From Rossellomorea vietnamensis (GTDB lineage Bacteria; Bacillota; Bacilli; Bacillales; Bacillaceae_B): a DNA stretch of 64,000 nt. Below the pieces are notes generated by a model, which worked only from the letters and a program-made list of their open reading frames with translations, ran no database searches and was not told the origin of the DNA. How positions within the stretch are numbered: the stretch's first letter is position 1; each line of letters starts with the position of its first letter. This document shows, in pieces, positions 33,478 to 41,655 of this stretch. The stretch covers positions 1 to 64,000 of the forward strand of contig NZ_LIXZ01000004.1 of assembly GCF_001305855.1 (NCBI RefSeq), written 5' to 3'. Both the position numbers and the translations under genes were made by a program.

Positions 33478-33657
33478 ATGAAAAGATATCAATTAAAACG
33501 TGATTTCAGAGGAGTCAAAAAGGGCTCCTGTTTCTATTTGGTCGTTGAATCCGAATATATCGGCATCAAGGAATATGTGGTACGAACGCAGGATTTCTCA
33601 AGGAGAATGATCATTTCTGAAAGAGAAATGGAGAAGTATTTTATCAGGATGCCATAA
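33478..33657 (+). CDS. Small basic protein, 59 residues
   Basis: The sequence begins MKRYQLKRDFRGVKKGSCFY and ends EKYFIRMP. It has a beta-rich look (KKGSCFYLVVESEYIGIKEYVVRTQ) of the kind seen in small SH3-like or KOW-like proteins, with no membrane span. Ribosome binding site is weak (AGG ten bases upstream). It follows the YbaN-like gene by 19 bp and ends before a terminator. Not recognised. Confidence 0.6.
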   Translation: MKRYQLKRDFRGVKKGSCFYLVVESEYIGIKEYVVRTQDFSRRMIISEREMEKYFIRMP

Positions 33658-33689
33658 AGGCCCGTCGATGAGACGAGTCTTTTTTTGTT
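33658..33689 (+). terminator. Terminator after the 59-residue gene
   Basis: GGCCCGTC and GACGAGTC pair imperfectly around GATGA and are followed by seven Ts. Confidence 0.6.
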
Positions 33690-33841
33690 GCGAAATATAG
33701 ATTAATCGAAAATCAGGCATGATGTAAGATATATATTGCATGAAGTAATATACATGTCTATCAGAAAAAAGGAACGCTGAAGGGGAAGGTCCGTCCCTCA
33801 AATAGGGGTTGAACTGGTTTCCAGTATCTGCTAAGATATAT

Positions 33842-33908
33842 CTATATTGTATTGCAATATAGTCTAGATATGTATTTTTTTAGTGTACTATATTGCTTTG
33901 CAATGTAG
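33842..33908 (+). promoter_or_regulatory. Two PadR-type operators
   Basis: CTATATTG-N5-CAATATAG (33842-33862) and CTATATTG-N5-CAATGTAG (33888-33908) are near-identical palindromes with centres 46 bp apart, just upstream of a PadR-family gene. PadR repressors bind palindromes of this kind, so autoregulation of the padR-HAAS operon is likely. Confidence 0.8.
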
Positions 33909-33935
33909 TTGGGTTGTTGGAGAGGGGGAACTAGG

Positions 33936-34259
33936 GTGTCATCCAGTCAGTTATTGAAGGGGATCCTGGAGGGGTGCCTGCTTTCGATCATTTCAAAAGG
34001 TGAAGTGTATGGATATGAAATGATGGAGAAGCTTGCGGCCAAAGGTTTCAAAATGGTCAAAGAAGGTAGCATTTATCCGTTGCTCCTCCGAATGAAAAAA
34101 GAAGGGCTCGTGACAGCCTGTCAGAAAGAAATGCCTTCCGGCGGGCCGAAACGGAAATATTACTATATCACTCCAAAAGGAAAAAAAGAGTTGGAGGAAT
34201 TTAAACAAAGGTGGAGAGAAGTCTCTGTGAGTGTGAATCAATTACTGGAGGAGGAGTGA
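33936..34259 (+). CDS. PadR-family transcriptional repressor
   Basis: From GTG at 33936 (GGGGGAA upstream) the protein has 107 residues: a winged-helix domain with the PadR hallmarks KGEVYGYEMMEKL, EGSIYPLLLRMKKEGLV and PKRKYYYITPKGKKEL, and a C-terminal dimerisation helix. It is the short PadR-s1 class. Two palindromic operators lie upstream. The next gene (HAAS) starts two bases after the stop, a common PadR-HAAS arrangement in Firmicutes. Confidence 0.92.
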   Translation: MSSSQLLKGILEGCLLSIISKGEVYGYEMMEKLAAKGFKMVKEGSIYPLLLRMKKEGLVTACQKEMPSGGPKRKYYYITPKGKKELEEFKQRWREVSVSVNQLLEEE

Positions 34260-34261
34260 GC

Positions 34262-35032
34262 ATGTCATTATCGAAAGAGAGCGAAGACTTTCTGGGGAAT
34301 CTGAGAATCTATTTGATTTCAAGCGGGAAGAATGAACAAGAAGTCGATGAGATTGTGGGGGAACTGGAGGACCACTTGGTTGAAACGGAGAAAAGGGGAA
34401 AGAGCGTAGCAGAGGTAACCGGTTTGACACCCCGGCAGTACATGAATCAAATTTCCGCAGAAATGCCCATCGACTACAGAAGTATCTTCAAGTATATCGT
34501 AATGGTATTAATGGGCGCTTTCTCCTTTATCGTATTGGGAGATGCCTTAAGCGGCGACCTGACCTATTCGTTATTTGTATTGATCGGTTATCCGCTCGTC
34601 ATGATTGGTTTTTTATTCTGTACCGCAGCGATTTTTAAATATGTTTCAAGCCATCCGGTGTCAAAAGCAAGAGAGTGGGCGTTATTTTCCATCCTTGGAG
34701 GAATTCCCATCTTGTTTTTTACGGGGCTGTTATTTCTAGGCCAGACCGTTGAGGCACCTACCATACTAATAGGGGGAATTGGGAGGATATGTGCACTGAT
34801 TCTTGCCATCGCGGTCATTATCGGTGTATCTATATGGTCAAAAACCTGGATAATGATCATCCTTGCGATCCTTCTGAATGGACCGGAACTTCTCATTCAA
34901 CAAAGTTCCTTTTCGGAAGAAACAAAGCTGATACTAACCGGCGTTTCTCTTCCCGTTTTTGTGGGAGGTTACGTTGTCCTTCTTATATTGAAGGAGAAAA
35001 AGAAGGAAAAGCAGTCACGGCCAGTGATGTAA
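34262..35032 (+). CDS. HAAS-domain membrane protein
   Basis: The 256-residue protein starts at 34262 with GGAGGAG upstream. Residues 1-75 form a HAAS (DUF1700-like) alpha-helical signalling domain (FLGNLRIYLISSGKNEQEVDEIVGELEDHLVETEKRG, then YMNQISAEMP); residues 80-250 hold seven or so membrane segments and a basic tail. The HAAS domain is thought to talk to the PadR repressor encoded just upstream. Signal unknown. Confidence 0.85.
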   Translation: MSLSKESEDFLGNLRIYLISSGKNEQEVDEIVGELEDHLVETEKRGKSVAEVTGLTPRQYMNQISAEMPIDYRSIFKYIVMVLMGAFSFIVLGDALSGDLTYSLFVLIGYPLVMIGFLFCTAAIFKYVSSHPVSKAREWALFSILGGIPILFFTGLLFLGQTVEAPTILIGGIGRICALILAIAVIIGVSIWSKTWIMIILAILLNGPELLIQQSSFSEETKLILTGVSLPVFVGGYVVLLILKEKKKEKQSRPVM

Positions 35033-35042
35033 TAAAGTAGTT

Positions 35043-35072
35043 GGGACGTTCCTCTGGCAGCGTCCTTTTTTG
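35043..35072 (+). terminator. Terminator of the padR-HAAS operon
   Basis: GGGACG and CGTCC pair around a 12-base loop, followed by six Ts. Confidence 0.75.
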
Positions 35073-35203
35073 ATGTTCAGAATAAAGAATAGTCGGCTCT
35101 CCGTACTTTTCTCCAGTTTGATGATTGACTAAGTCGGCAAATAAAAGAAAGGATTGTCTGATCTGACATGTTTTGTCATAATGAAAGCGAGAACTGCCTG
35201 ATG

Positions 35204-35238
35204 AAAGCCTGTCGGAGGAGATCCGACAGGCTTTGTTT
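35204..35238 (+). terminator. Strong hairpin upstream of the sigma factor gene
   Basis: AAGCCTGTCGGA pairs perfectly with TCCGACAGGCTT around GGAGA, followed by TGTTT. No gene is evident in the 130 bp before it, so it may end a small RNA or shield the sigma operon from read-through. Confidence 0.65.
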
Positions 35239-35257
35239 ATGGATAAAACTGTAAAAA

Positions 35258-35284
35258 TAAAACTTTTTCTATTTGAGATGCGTC
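35258..35284 (+). promoter_or_regulatory. Candidate ECF sigma promoter (autoregulation)
   Basis: TAAAAC (35258-35263), 17-bp spacer, CGTC (35281-35284). ECF sigma factors of Bacillus read TGAAAC-N16/17-CGTC, so this site 31 bp before the sigma gene fits self-activation. Confidence 0.55.
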
Positions 35285-35314
35285 TCATTAATGTACATAC
35301 AAAGCAGGTGAATT

Positions 35315-35854
35315 ATGGAACAGCTGACGAAATACGAGAAAGACCGACTACTTGAGGAAGCGATGACGAAATACGGAAATGACGTCTATTATGTGGTCTT
35401 TTCCTATGTAAAAGAACATAGCCAAGCAGAAGATCTCACGCAGGAGATATTCATCAAGTTTTATCAAAAAATGGATACGTTCAGGGAAGATTCTTCCCTC
35501 AAGACATGGATCATCTCTGTCGCCATCAACCATTGCAAGGATTTTTTAAGAAGATGGGATACGCGAATGATCAGTATTTCCAATAAGATCAACGATATGG
35601 TGAAGGGAAAGATGGGAGCGCCGGAACAGACCGTGATCAAAAATGAGCAGAATTCTGAGCTGATTCAAAACGTCCTGGACCTTCCCGTAAAATATCGGGA
35701 AGTTATTTTCCTCTATTATTTTGAAGAAATGAAGCTTGCCGAAATCGGTGAGAGTCTCGACATCAACACGAATACAGTGAAAACCCGGCTGACAAGAGGT
35801 AAGGCCCTGCTCGGTTCCACGATCAAACGAAGCGAGGTGTTTAAGAATGGATGA
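35315..35854 (+). CDS. ECF-type RNA polymerase sigma factor
   Basis: The 179-residue protein has region 2 (DVYYVVFSYVKEHSQAEDLTQEIFIKFYQ, then SSLKTWIISVAINHCKDFLRRW) and region 4 (LPVKYREVIFLYYFEEMKLAEIGESLDINTNTVKTRLTRGKALL), without region 3 or 1.1: the ECF plan. Its stop overlaps the next gene, a single-span membrane protein likely to be its anti-sigma or regulator, by eight bases. Similar to SigM/SigV-type factors of Bacillus that respond to envelope stress; the exact group is open. Confidence 0.92.
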   Translation: MEQLTKYEKDRLLEEAMTKYGNDVYYVVFSYVKEHSQAEDLTQEIFIKFYQKMDTFREDSSLKTWIISVAINHCKDFLRRWDTRMISISNKINDMVKGKMGAPEQTVIKNEQNSELIQNVLDLPVKYREVIFLYYFEEMKLAEIGESLDINTNTVKTRLTRGKALLGSTIKRSEVFKNG

Positions 35855-36485
35855 ACTGAAATCTTTACGTGGATTGATGAAAGAAGAAACGTTCAAAGGG
35901 CGGGGTTTTACCGAAAAGATGAGAGAGAATATCCTGAATGAAGTCCATTCTAAGCCATCCAAGTCGTTTTCCATCTTGAAAAAGCCGGTTATTGCCCCTG
36001 TCCTGTCATTCCTATTTTTCGCTGCATGCCTCTCGATCTTTGTGTACTTCGGCGGAACACAGCTTGGCATCATCGGGAACAATGCGAGCGCTCCATTATA
36101 TGAAGCAAGCGACCGTCCAGAATTTCTGGGAAAAGAGTTCAAATTCATCACTAAAGTTCCATTCAAAGTGGAAAATGTCATCACGGAAGCGAAGGAAGGC
36201 CCTTACGGAAATGCACAAATCGTCACTCTCATGGGTCCGGAAAAGCAGACGATCAGGATGTCTTTTCAACTCCTTGAACCGGGGACCGATCTGACCTTGT
36301 CAGAGGAACCGGTAAAAGTCGGTTCTTCTAAAGGAAGCTATTCTGAAACAGATGGTCCTTTAAAGATAAGTACGCTGATATGGACGGAAGGCGAGGCGAT
36401 ATATGAAATGAAATACATGCCCGCACGGTCCGGTATCACTCTCACTAAACACGACATGATACAGATGGCGGAGTCTTTCCGTTAA
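35847..36485 (+). CDS. Membrane protein, probable anti-sigma or regulator of the ECF factor
   Basis: The 212-residue protein has a cytosolic N-terminal head of about 45 residues (MDELKSLRGLMKEETFKGRGFTEKM...), one membrane span (50-70) and an extracytoplasmic domain (75-212) resembling DUF4367-type anti-sigma sensors. Translationally coupled to the sigma gene (8-bp overlap). The head would hold the sigma factor at the membrane. No zinc-binding HxxxCxxC is present, so it is not a ZAS-type anti-sigma; role inferred from context. Confidence 0.7.
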   Translation: MDELKSLRGLMKEETFKGRGFTEKMRENILNEVHSKPSKSFSILKKPVIAPVLSFLFFAACLSIFVYFGGTQLGIIGNNASAPLYEASDRPEFLGKEFKFITKVPFKVENVITEAKEGPYGNAQIVTLMGPEKQTIRMSFQLLEPGTDLTLSEEPVKVGSSKGSYSETDGPLKISTLIWTEGEAIYEMKYMPARSGITLTKHDMIQMAESFR

Positions 36486-36488
36486 GGA

Positions 36489-36524
36489 AAAAGGATGATG
36501 GTTGCCTGCGCCATCATCCTTTTA
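36489..36524 (+). terminator. Terminator of the ECF operon
   Basis: AAAGGATGATGG pairs with CCATCATCCTTTT around nine bases; the A/T-rich ends make it usable for the converging small gene as well. Confidence 0.9.
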
Positions 36525-36527
36525 CTG

Positions 36528-36716
36528 TTAGTTACCGTAGACCACTTTCACGATTTTTCCGCTGCTGTCATATGTGACCCTTTTCCACTGACTCCCGCCA
36601 TTCGCGCTTATATATAAGACAATTGTGTAACTGCCCGAAGTACTCCGGGAAGCTTCTTTCCAGGTGACGCCACCTTGGCCACCGCCGTCTTCAATGACTT
36701 TCGTTCCGTCATTCAT
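36528..36716 (-). CDS. Small beta-rich protein, 62 residues
   Basis: The start at 36716 has AAAGGAG ten bases upstream; a start at 36749 would include that site. The product (MNDGTKVIEDGGGQGG...) is Gly/Ser-rich with alternating hydrophobics (YTIVLYISANGGSQWKRVTYDSSGKIVKVVYGN), suggesting a small beta sheet. No signal peptide and no membrane span. Not recognised. Confidence 0.65.
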   Translation of the reverse strand: MNDGTKVIEDGGGQGGVTWKEASRSTSGSYTIVLYISANGGSQWKRVTYDSSGKIVKVVYGN

Positions 36717-36883
36717 CTTAGACCAACTCCTTTTGTTAGTGAATACCATTAATCTATGACTATCATACTATAAAACGTCTAAGTGGATTTTCTTTTTATA
36801 AAGGTATGGGATGGGGAAATCACTGGTAAAGATCGGGATAGCTTGTGTAATCCGGTCGATATATAAATATTTTAATATTAAAT

Positions 36884-37028
36884 AAAGAATATTCGACAAG
36901 CTGGCATGAATAGTGATAATCCTGCTCGATTCTATTAGTACCGTTCCCGCACGATAAATCTGAAACCGGCATGATTATTCCTAATTCCGCTAGAAAGGGA
37001 GTGAATTCCGCACGAATAGGAATGAAGG
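36884..37028 (+). repeat. 20-bp-period dispersed element, copy C
   Basis: Leader AAAGAATATTCGACA is followed by units with cores CTGGCATGAAT, CCTGCTCGATT, CCCGCACGATA, CCGGCATGATT, TCCGCTAGAAA and TCCGCACGAAT, mostly 20-21 bp apart (one 25). Confidence 0.88.
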
Positions 37029-37032
37029 AAAG

Positions 37033-37066
37033 GATTGTATAAAACTCCTTTCTTTGAAATAATTGG
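37033..37066 (+). promoter_or_regulatory. GATTG-N15-TTTGAAATAATTGG motif, copy 1
   Basis: GATTG at 37033-37037 and TTTGAAATAATTGG at 37053-37066. The same two blocks with the same 15-bp gap occur at 44669, 53505 and 57432. Ends 41 bp before the ATG of the next gene. Confidence 0.75.
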
Positions 37067-37107
37067 CAGTGTCATAAAGAGATTTTTTACAAAAGGAAGT
37101 TGAATCC

Positions 37108-37761
37108 ATGATAAGAAATAAAAAATTCCTCATTGCCTCAGGCGTGATCCTCATGATCTGTAGGTCTCTCTATTTTCCGTATCCCAACAATAAAATGATT
37201 TTTGAGCGCAGTACGTTCATGTCCTTTCCAATCAGCGACCAGGACGGATACAATATGCTCGCAATCGTTGGTTCAATCTTTTTTATCTTTGCGATGATTT
37301 TACTCGTAAAGGGAATTTCTAAATACCATTTTCGAACGGTGATTCTCGTGTTAATCGCCTATTCACTATTGCCTCTTGGTCTTGTTTCCGTTTACCAGGA
37401 AACGCTAGCGAGTGGCATTTCAGCCATTTCGTATGATGGTGAGGGGACGTGTGATTTCGAGAGTGACAGTGAGGACGAATTAAACGGGGAATGTCATCTG
37501 CAAATTACCAACCATAGTGGTGATCCGGTGACATTCGACATCGAATTTCTGGATTCATATATTCCGTATGAGGATCACCGCAGGACATCCCTGATGAATG
37601 AGGGCGGTCCTTATAGAATCACGGTGGAAGCCAATACTGAAAAAATGATTGATTTCAAAGAGTTACTCGACGTATCCGATGTCCCTTATCATGTGGATGG
37701 GGGAGGCTCTACCAATGTTCACTTCAAGATTTCTGATGGGGAGAGGGAACGGGTTTTATAA
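37108..37761 (+). CDS. Membrane protein with extracytoplasmic beta domain
   Basis: The 217-residue protein has an N-terminal span (5-25), a second (48-68) and a third (75-95), then an external domain (105-217) with two cysteines (CDFES ... GECHLQI) and alternating strands reminiscent of an Ig-like or FixG-C-like fold (HLQITNHSGDPVTFDIEFLDS). AAAGGAAG precedes the ATG. Monocistronic; preceded by the conserved GATTG/TTTGAAATAATTGG motif. Family not recognised. Confidence 0.65.
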   Translation: MIRNKKFLIASGVILMICRSLYFPYPNNKMIFERSTFMSFPISDQDGYNMLAIVGSIFFIFAMILLVKGISKYHFRTVILVLIAYSLLPLGLVSVYQETLASGISAISYDGEGTCDFESDSEDELNGECHLQITNHSGDPVTFDIEFLDSYIPYEDHRRTSLMNEGGPYRITVEANTEKMIDFKELLDVSDVPYHVDGGGSTNVHFKISDGERERVL

Positions 37762-37926
37762 GGGAAAATGAAATGGCAAGGGAGTTTGATAGCGGAGATT
37801 TCTCTACTTTTGCTAGATTTATATTGAACCTTTGGCAGTCATTGTTTCTTCAGTCAAAATTTGACCAGCATCTCATACCCCACTAGGTTAAACAATCAAT
37901 TTCCCCCAACTTCCTATAATACGCGA

Positions 37927-37953
37927 ACGAACTATATTTGTGCGCATAAACTA
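37927..37953 (+). promoter_or_regulatory. Consensus sigma-K promoter
   Basis: AC (37927-37928), 16-bp spacer, CATAAACTA (37945-37953), an exact match to the mother-cell sigma-K consensus AC-N16/17-CATANNNTA, 34 bp before the start codon of the Ig-repeat protein. Confidence 0.75.
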
Positions 37954-37987
37954 TTCTGATAGCTTATAGGAAGGAAGGTCATGGAAA

Positions 37988-40060
37988 GTGAAAAAGAGAA
38001 ATAAAAAAGAAACAGTTTCGTGTCAAATCCAGCTTCCCCCAAAAGGATGTCCGGATTTATTCCCACCTCACAATTGTAATACTCCTGTCATCCAGCTGGA
38101 GGTATTGGGGGTCATCAGTTGCGAAGCGACCGTTAGGGGAAGAGTATTATGTGATCATTCCCCAGTAGAGGGGGTACAAGTAACCCTATCTTCCACCTTT
38201 CCAGAATTGATGTTCAGCGATCCGACTCCGGTCACCAACAATCGGGGTGAGTTTACAACTACAGCGACGGTCCCCCGTGGAACACCGATTACACCTGACG
38301 TCCGGATTACGGCAACAGCTACTGTATCAGATGAAACCGTAAGTGATTCGATTATTGTAAGGGTTGAGTGTATTCGATGTGAAAATCCTGTACTCACGTT
38401 GAATCCGATCCGGGGTCCGGTGGGATGTCAAGGAACTCAAATTTCAGGACGACTGATCTGTGACGGGGTGCCTGTCCCAGACGAACCAATCTCATTTGAG
38501 ATCGAAAATCATTCAACTAAAGTGACGATTGCGCCGAACCCCGCGGTTACTAGTGCAGACGGAACCTATACGGCAACATTGGTGCCATTCCTCGGAATCG
38601 ATTCAACGATTACCGTGACGGCATCGGCCATAGTCGGCGGACATCCGGTAACATCAGAGACACAGTCGGTAACGGTTGAGTGTCTGCCGTGTCAAAATCC
38701 AGTCATCATCCTGAATGACCTGGAGCCAATCGTTTGTAGCGGTTTGGTGACAGGTCGCGTCCTATGTGATGGAAGGCCGGTACCGGGCGTGCAAGTGAGG
38801 TTAAGCAGTCCGCTCCTTATTTTCGCGTCAACGATAGCCATCACAAACGCCAACGGTGAGTTTTCAAGCAGAGTCAGTGTTCCACCCGGTACCTCTGATC
38901 AGGTGACCACATATACAGCAAGGGCAGAGGTAAACGGTATCATTGTTTCCGACACCAATTCCGTCGAAGTCAGCTGTCCTCCGTGTCAAAATCCTGTCAT
39001 TCTATTAGACGACCCCGGCCCGATCAGCTGTAGAGCCACTATTACCGGACGTGTCCTGTGTGATGGAGCACCGATACCGGGCGTGCAAGTGACCTTAAGC
39101 AGCCCGCTCCTTACATTTCAGCCCTCTGTCGTGACAACGAATATCAACGGAGAATATACCAGTGTGGCAACCGTGCCATTCCCGACCCCGATAACAGAAG
39201 GAGTGCCTTATACGGCAAGTGCAACGGTGAACGGCATCGCTGTCTCTAAAACCCATTTTTTGCGTGCAGGATGTGTCGACTGTCCAAATCCGGCCATGAA
39301 TCTGATCGTACCTCCTACCATCGAATGTTCGGGGACCATCATGGGACGAGTGGTCTGTAATACAATGACACCGATTCCGAAAGTGACGGTCTTCTTCGAT
39401 ATCGTCCAATCAAATAACAACGTTTTTATCGATCCCAACCCGGCTATTACGGGTGTGGATGGCCATTATACGGCGACGATCATGGGGGTTGCGGGGACTA
39501 TGGAGACCGTTACCGTGAAAGCGAGAGCGACGGTTGATGGTATACCAATCAGTGCAGGACCGTTCAGCGTCCGCATCAATTGTCCGGCGCCACCCGCATG
39601 TCCGTGTAAATTCAAGCTCGATACACAAGGAGGAGCGCAGCCTGGTGCCCAAATCAGAGTGACCCAATTCGGTCATGTTCTAGATTATACCGGAACGTTG
39701 AATGTGACCATCAACGAATGTGGTGCCACTAAAGGAGGACCTTGTAACCCTGCCGTGGATAACTTTAACTTCGCCTTCAATGCCAATAACGGGGATAACT
39801 TCCAATTCACCCAGGGCAGAAGAACGATGATTGCCTGCGAGAATAACTTTACGGTGGCCATCGTGGAAGGAATGATCAACGGCCGGATCAACAATGGTCC
39901 TACTGAGACATTCGAGGCTAGAATCAGGGCGACCCTCAACAATGTCACCGGTCAGATCACCTTTGAAATCTTTGCCACCGATGTCACAACTACCACTTTC
40001 GAGACACTTGTTCCATTTACAGCATCCGGAAGTCCGCAGTCGTTTATAACGGGTTGTTAA
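37988..40060 (+). CDS. Large Cys-containing Ig-like repeat protein, probable spore surface protein
   Basis: The 690-residue product, from GTG with GGAAGGAAGG upstream, has no signal peptide (MKKRNKKETVSCQIQLPPKGC). Five Ig-like repeats of about 100 residues follow (about 32-535), each of the form CxNPVxxL ... xCxxxxxGRVLCDGxPVPGVQVTLSS ... TNxNGEFTxxATVP ... TATATVNGxxVSD ... VxC, with three to four cysteines at fixed places. A unique C-terminal domain (540-690) begins PPACPCKFKLDTQGGAQPG and ends FITGC. A consensus sigma-K promoter and lack of a secretion signal point to assembly on the spore coat or exosporium from the mother cell. Cysteines may cross-link it. Confidence 0.8.
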   Translation: MKKRNKKETVSCQIQLPPKGCPDLFPPHNCNTPVIQLEVLGVISCEATVRGRVLCDHSPVEGVQVTLSSTFPELMFSDPTPVTNNRGEFTTTATVPRGTPITPDVRITATATVSDETVSDSIIVRVECIRCENPVLTLNPIRGPVGCQGTQISGRLICDGVPVPDEPISFEIENHSTKVTIAPNPAVTSADGTYTATLVPFLGIDSTITVTASAIVGGHPVTSETQSVTVECLPCQNPVIILNDLEPIVCSGLVTGRVLCDGRPVPGVQVRLSSPLLIFASTIAITNANGEFSSRVSVPPGTSDQVTTYTARAEVNGIIVSDTNSVEVSCPPCQNPVILLDDPGPISCRATITGRVLCDGAPIPGVQVTLSSPLLTFQPSVVTTNINGEYTSVATVPFPTPITEGVPYTASATVNGIAVSKTHFLRAGCVDCPNPAMNLIVPPTIECSGTIMGRVVCNTMTPIPKVTVFFDIVQSNNNVFIDPNPAITGVDGHYTATIMGVAGTMETVTVKARATVDGIPISAGPFSVRINCPAPPACPCKFKLDTQGGAQPGAQIRVTQFGHVLDYTGTLNVTINECGATKGGPCNPAVDNFNFAFNANNGDNFQFTQGRRTMIACENNFTVAIVEGMINGRINNGPTETFEARIRATLNNVTGQITFEIFATDVTTTTFETLVPFTASGSPQSFITGC

Positions 40061-40081
40061 AGACCTTTGATAAAAATATAA

Positions 40082-40117
40082 CCAAAAGCAACGGAATGAT
40101 TCCCGTTGCTTTTTTGT
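40082..40117 (+). terminator. Terminator of the Ig-repeat gene
   Basis: AAAAGCAACGG pairs with CCGTTGCTTTTTT around AATGATTC. Confidence 0.9.
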
Positions 40118-40221
40118 TTGAAAGAATCCACAATTAGTTCTTAAGTAACGGTATTATAGTTTCGTATGTAGAAATTTGTCGTCATTTAGCAAATGGTGGA
40201 GAAGTCAGAGGAGAGAAGCAG

Positions 40222-40721
40222 ATGAAAAAAATGAATTTCAGGAATTTGAAGATCGGTAAAAAGTATGGATTGACCCTTACATTTGTGTTTCTTTTATTTG
40301 GGATGCGACTGTCGTTGTCACAGGCTTACTGTATAAAGTGGGAAATGATGTGAAAGACCTTCAGAGAAGAAGTGATCTTGCCATTGATGTGACGGAGATG
40401 GGATCGATCACGAGATCCAAGAGCATTCGCATCACTCAATACATAGCAGAAGGAAAGTCGCAATACGTGGATGAATACACCGAAAGAAGAGAGAAGTTTA
40501 ATACATTCGAAGAGGACGTCAGGTCGAAAATTGATTCAAAAGAGGATATGACCATTTTTGAACAGGTCATTCAATTGGATAAAGCAATGAATGATTTATT
40601 CTTGGATGGCGTGGTGCCTGCAGCCGAAAGTGGAAATCTTGATGAAGCAAGAAGACTTGCCAACCAGGCGGATTCGATTCGGAGTAATACAGTATCAATA
40701 ACGGACACATCAGGTGGATAG
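40222..40721 (+). pseudogene. Broken chemoreceptor-like gene (sensor part only)
   Basis: A start with AGGAGAG upstream opens a frame MKKMNFRNLKIGKKYGLTLT... of a membrane receptor, but near 40305 the frame shifts: the continuation ATVVVTGLLYKVGNDVKDLQRRSDLAIDV lies one frame over. That frame holds a four-helix-type sensor (to about residue 155) and stops at 40721, before any HAMP or signalling domain. A degraded hydrophobic stretch (WIENILICFFIFLFVSLFHW, another frame) follows to about 40810. It looks like a methyl-accepting chemotaxis receptor cut down to its periplasmic part. Confidence 0.75.
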
Positions 40722-40907
40722 AAAATATACTCATCTGTTTCTTCATATTTTTATTCGTATCGCTATTTCATTGGGCAGAAAAGTCATATAAGTGGAAAAG
40801 AGATCATCTTTAATCGGATAACGGTTTCGGGGAGAGCCTAGTAGCAACGAGAGACGAAGAAAAAATGTGAGGGGCTGGGTGAATGAGAGAATTCATGCTG
40901 CAACATG

Positions 40908-41273
40908 TTACCGTTCCACCCGATTCTCAAGGTTAAATACCCGCTTATCGATATCAGTCGTTTTCGCATTCACATAGTGGAATTCGGAATCTACGGTTTG
41001 CTTCGTCACTTTTAATAAAGCAAGTACATCTTCGGTTTGTGATGCTTCAATCCGGCCAACGGTTGCTTTGATATTTTTCACGTCCACTTGGGTCTGTTTC
41101 AGATCAGAACGAATACCACTCACGTCCGCTTGAGTCTGTTTCAAATCAGAACGGATGCTGCGAACATCAGCTTGAGTCGTCATCAGCTCACTTCGAAATT
41201 CCATCATGTCACTGCGCACTTCTTTCATTTCACCACGTAAATCCAACAATATTTCTAGTATTTGCTTTTCCAT
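40908..41273 (-). CDS. Coiled-coil protein with 14-residue repeats
   Basis: From 41273 (AAGGAGGTGAG upstream) the protein has 121 residues, almost all one long helix. Residues 12-75 carry repeats of IRSDLKQTQADVSG type (14 residues, two heptad pairs): DVRSIRSDLKQTQ, DVSGIRSDLKQTQ, DVKNIKATVGRIE. No membrane span. The DNA is repetitive here, so the number of repeats may vary between strains. Similar stalk-like proteins occur near Bacillus phage or cell-surface genes; no function assigned. Confidence 0.75.
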   Translation of the reverse strand: MEKQILEILLDLRGEMKEVRSDMMEFRSELMTTQADVRSIRSDLKQTQADVSGIRSDLKQTQVDVKNIKATVGRIEASQTEDVLALLKVTKQTVDSEFHYVNAKTTDIDKRVFNLENRVER

Positions 41274-41386
41274 TTTTCTCACCTCCTTCCCATTATTATA
41301 AAACATCTGAATGGGACATTCTACCTTGAATCATTTCCTTTTTGGAGGAAAAAAGGGGACGATGAGAACCGCCCCCCTTTGCATCA

Positions 41387-41527
41387 CTAATCTCGCATAG
41401 CTCCCGCTTCCCGGGAAGTCATGGCACCTTGCCCTGCAGCTACGTCTTTTTGAATTTGCTTTTTCACCTGTTGTGGGTCCGTCCCTGATATCGTGGATTT
41501 CATATTCCTTTGATTTGGCTTTTTCAT
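41387..41527 (-). CDS. Short spore-type protein resembling gamma-SASP
   Basis: A 46-residue gene with GGGAGGTGATC nine bases before the ATG. The sequence (MKKPNQRNMKSTISGTDPQQ, then VKKQIQKDVAAGQGAMTSRE) shares the TDxQxVKKQ-Q and AAGQG pattern of gamma-type small acid-soluble spore proteins but is about half their length. No membrane span. The assignment is by resemblance only. Confidence 0.5.
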   Translation of the reverse strand: MKKPNQRNMKSTISGTDPQQVKKQIQKDVAAGQGAMTSREAGAMRD

Positions 41528-41592
41528 AAACAGATCACCTCCCTTAGCTATTAGTATGAGCGGTGCTATCTCGGGATATGAAAAATGTTTCC

Positions 41593-41621
41593 TTGTACAG
41601 AAAAAGGGAGAGAGCTATAAT
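41593..41621 (+). promoter_or_regulatory. Sigma-A promoter of the 33-residue peptide gene
   Basis: TTGTAC (41593-41598), 17-bp spacer, TATAAT (41616-41621); transcription would start near 41628, 28 bases before the ATG. Confidence 0.75.
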
Positions 41622-41655
41622 AAAGTAGAATCTTATATATAAAGGAGGGAATATC

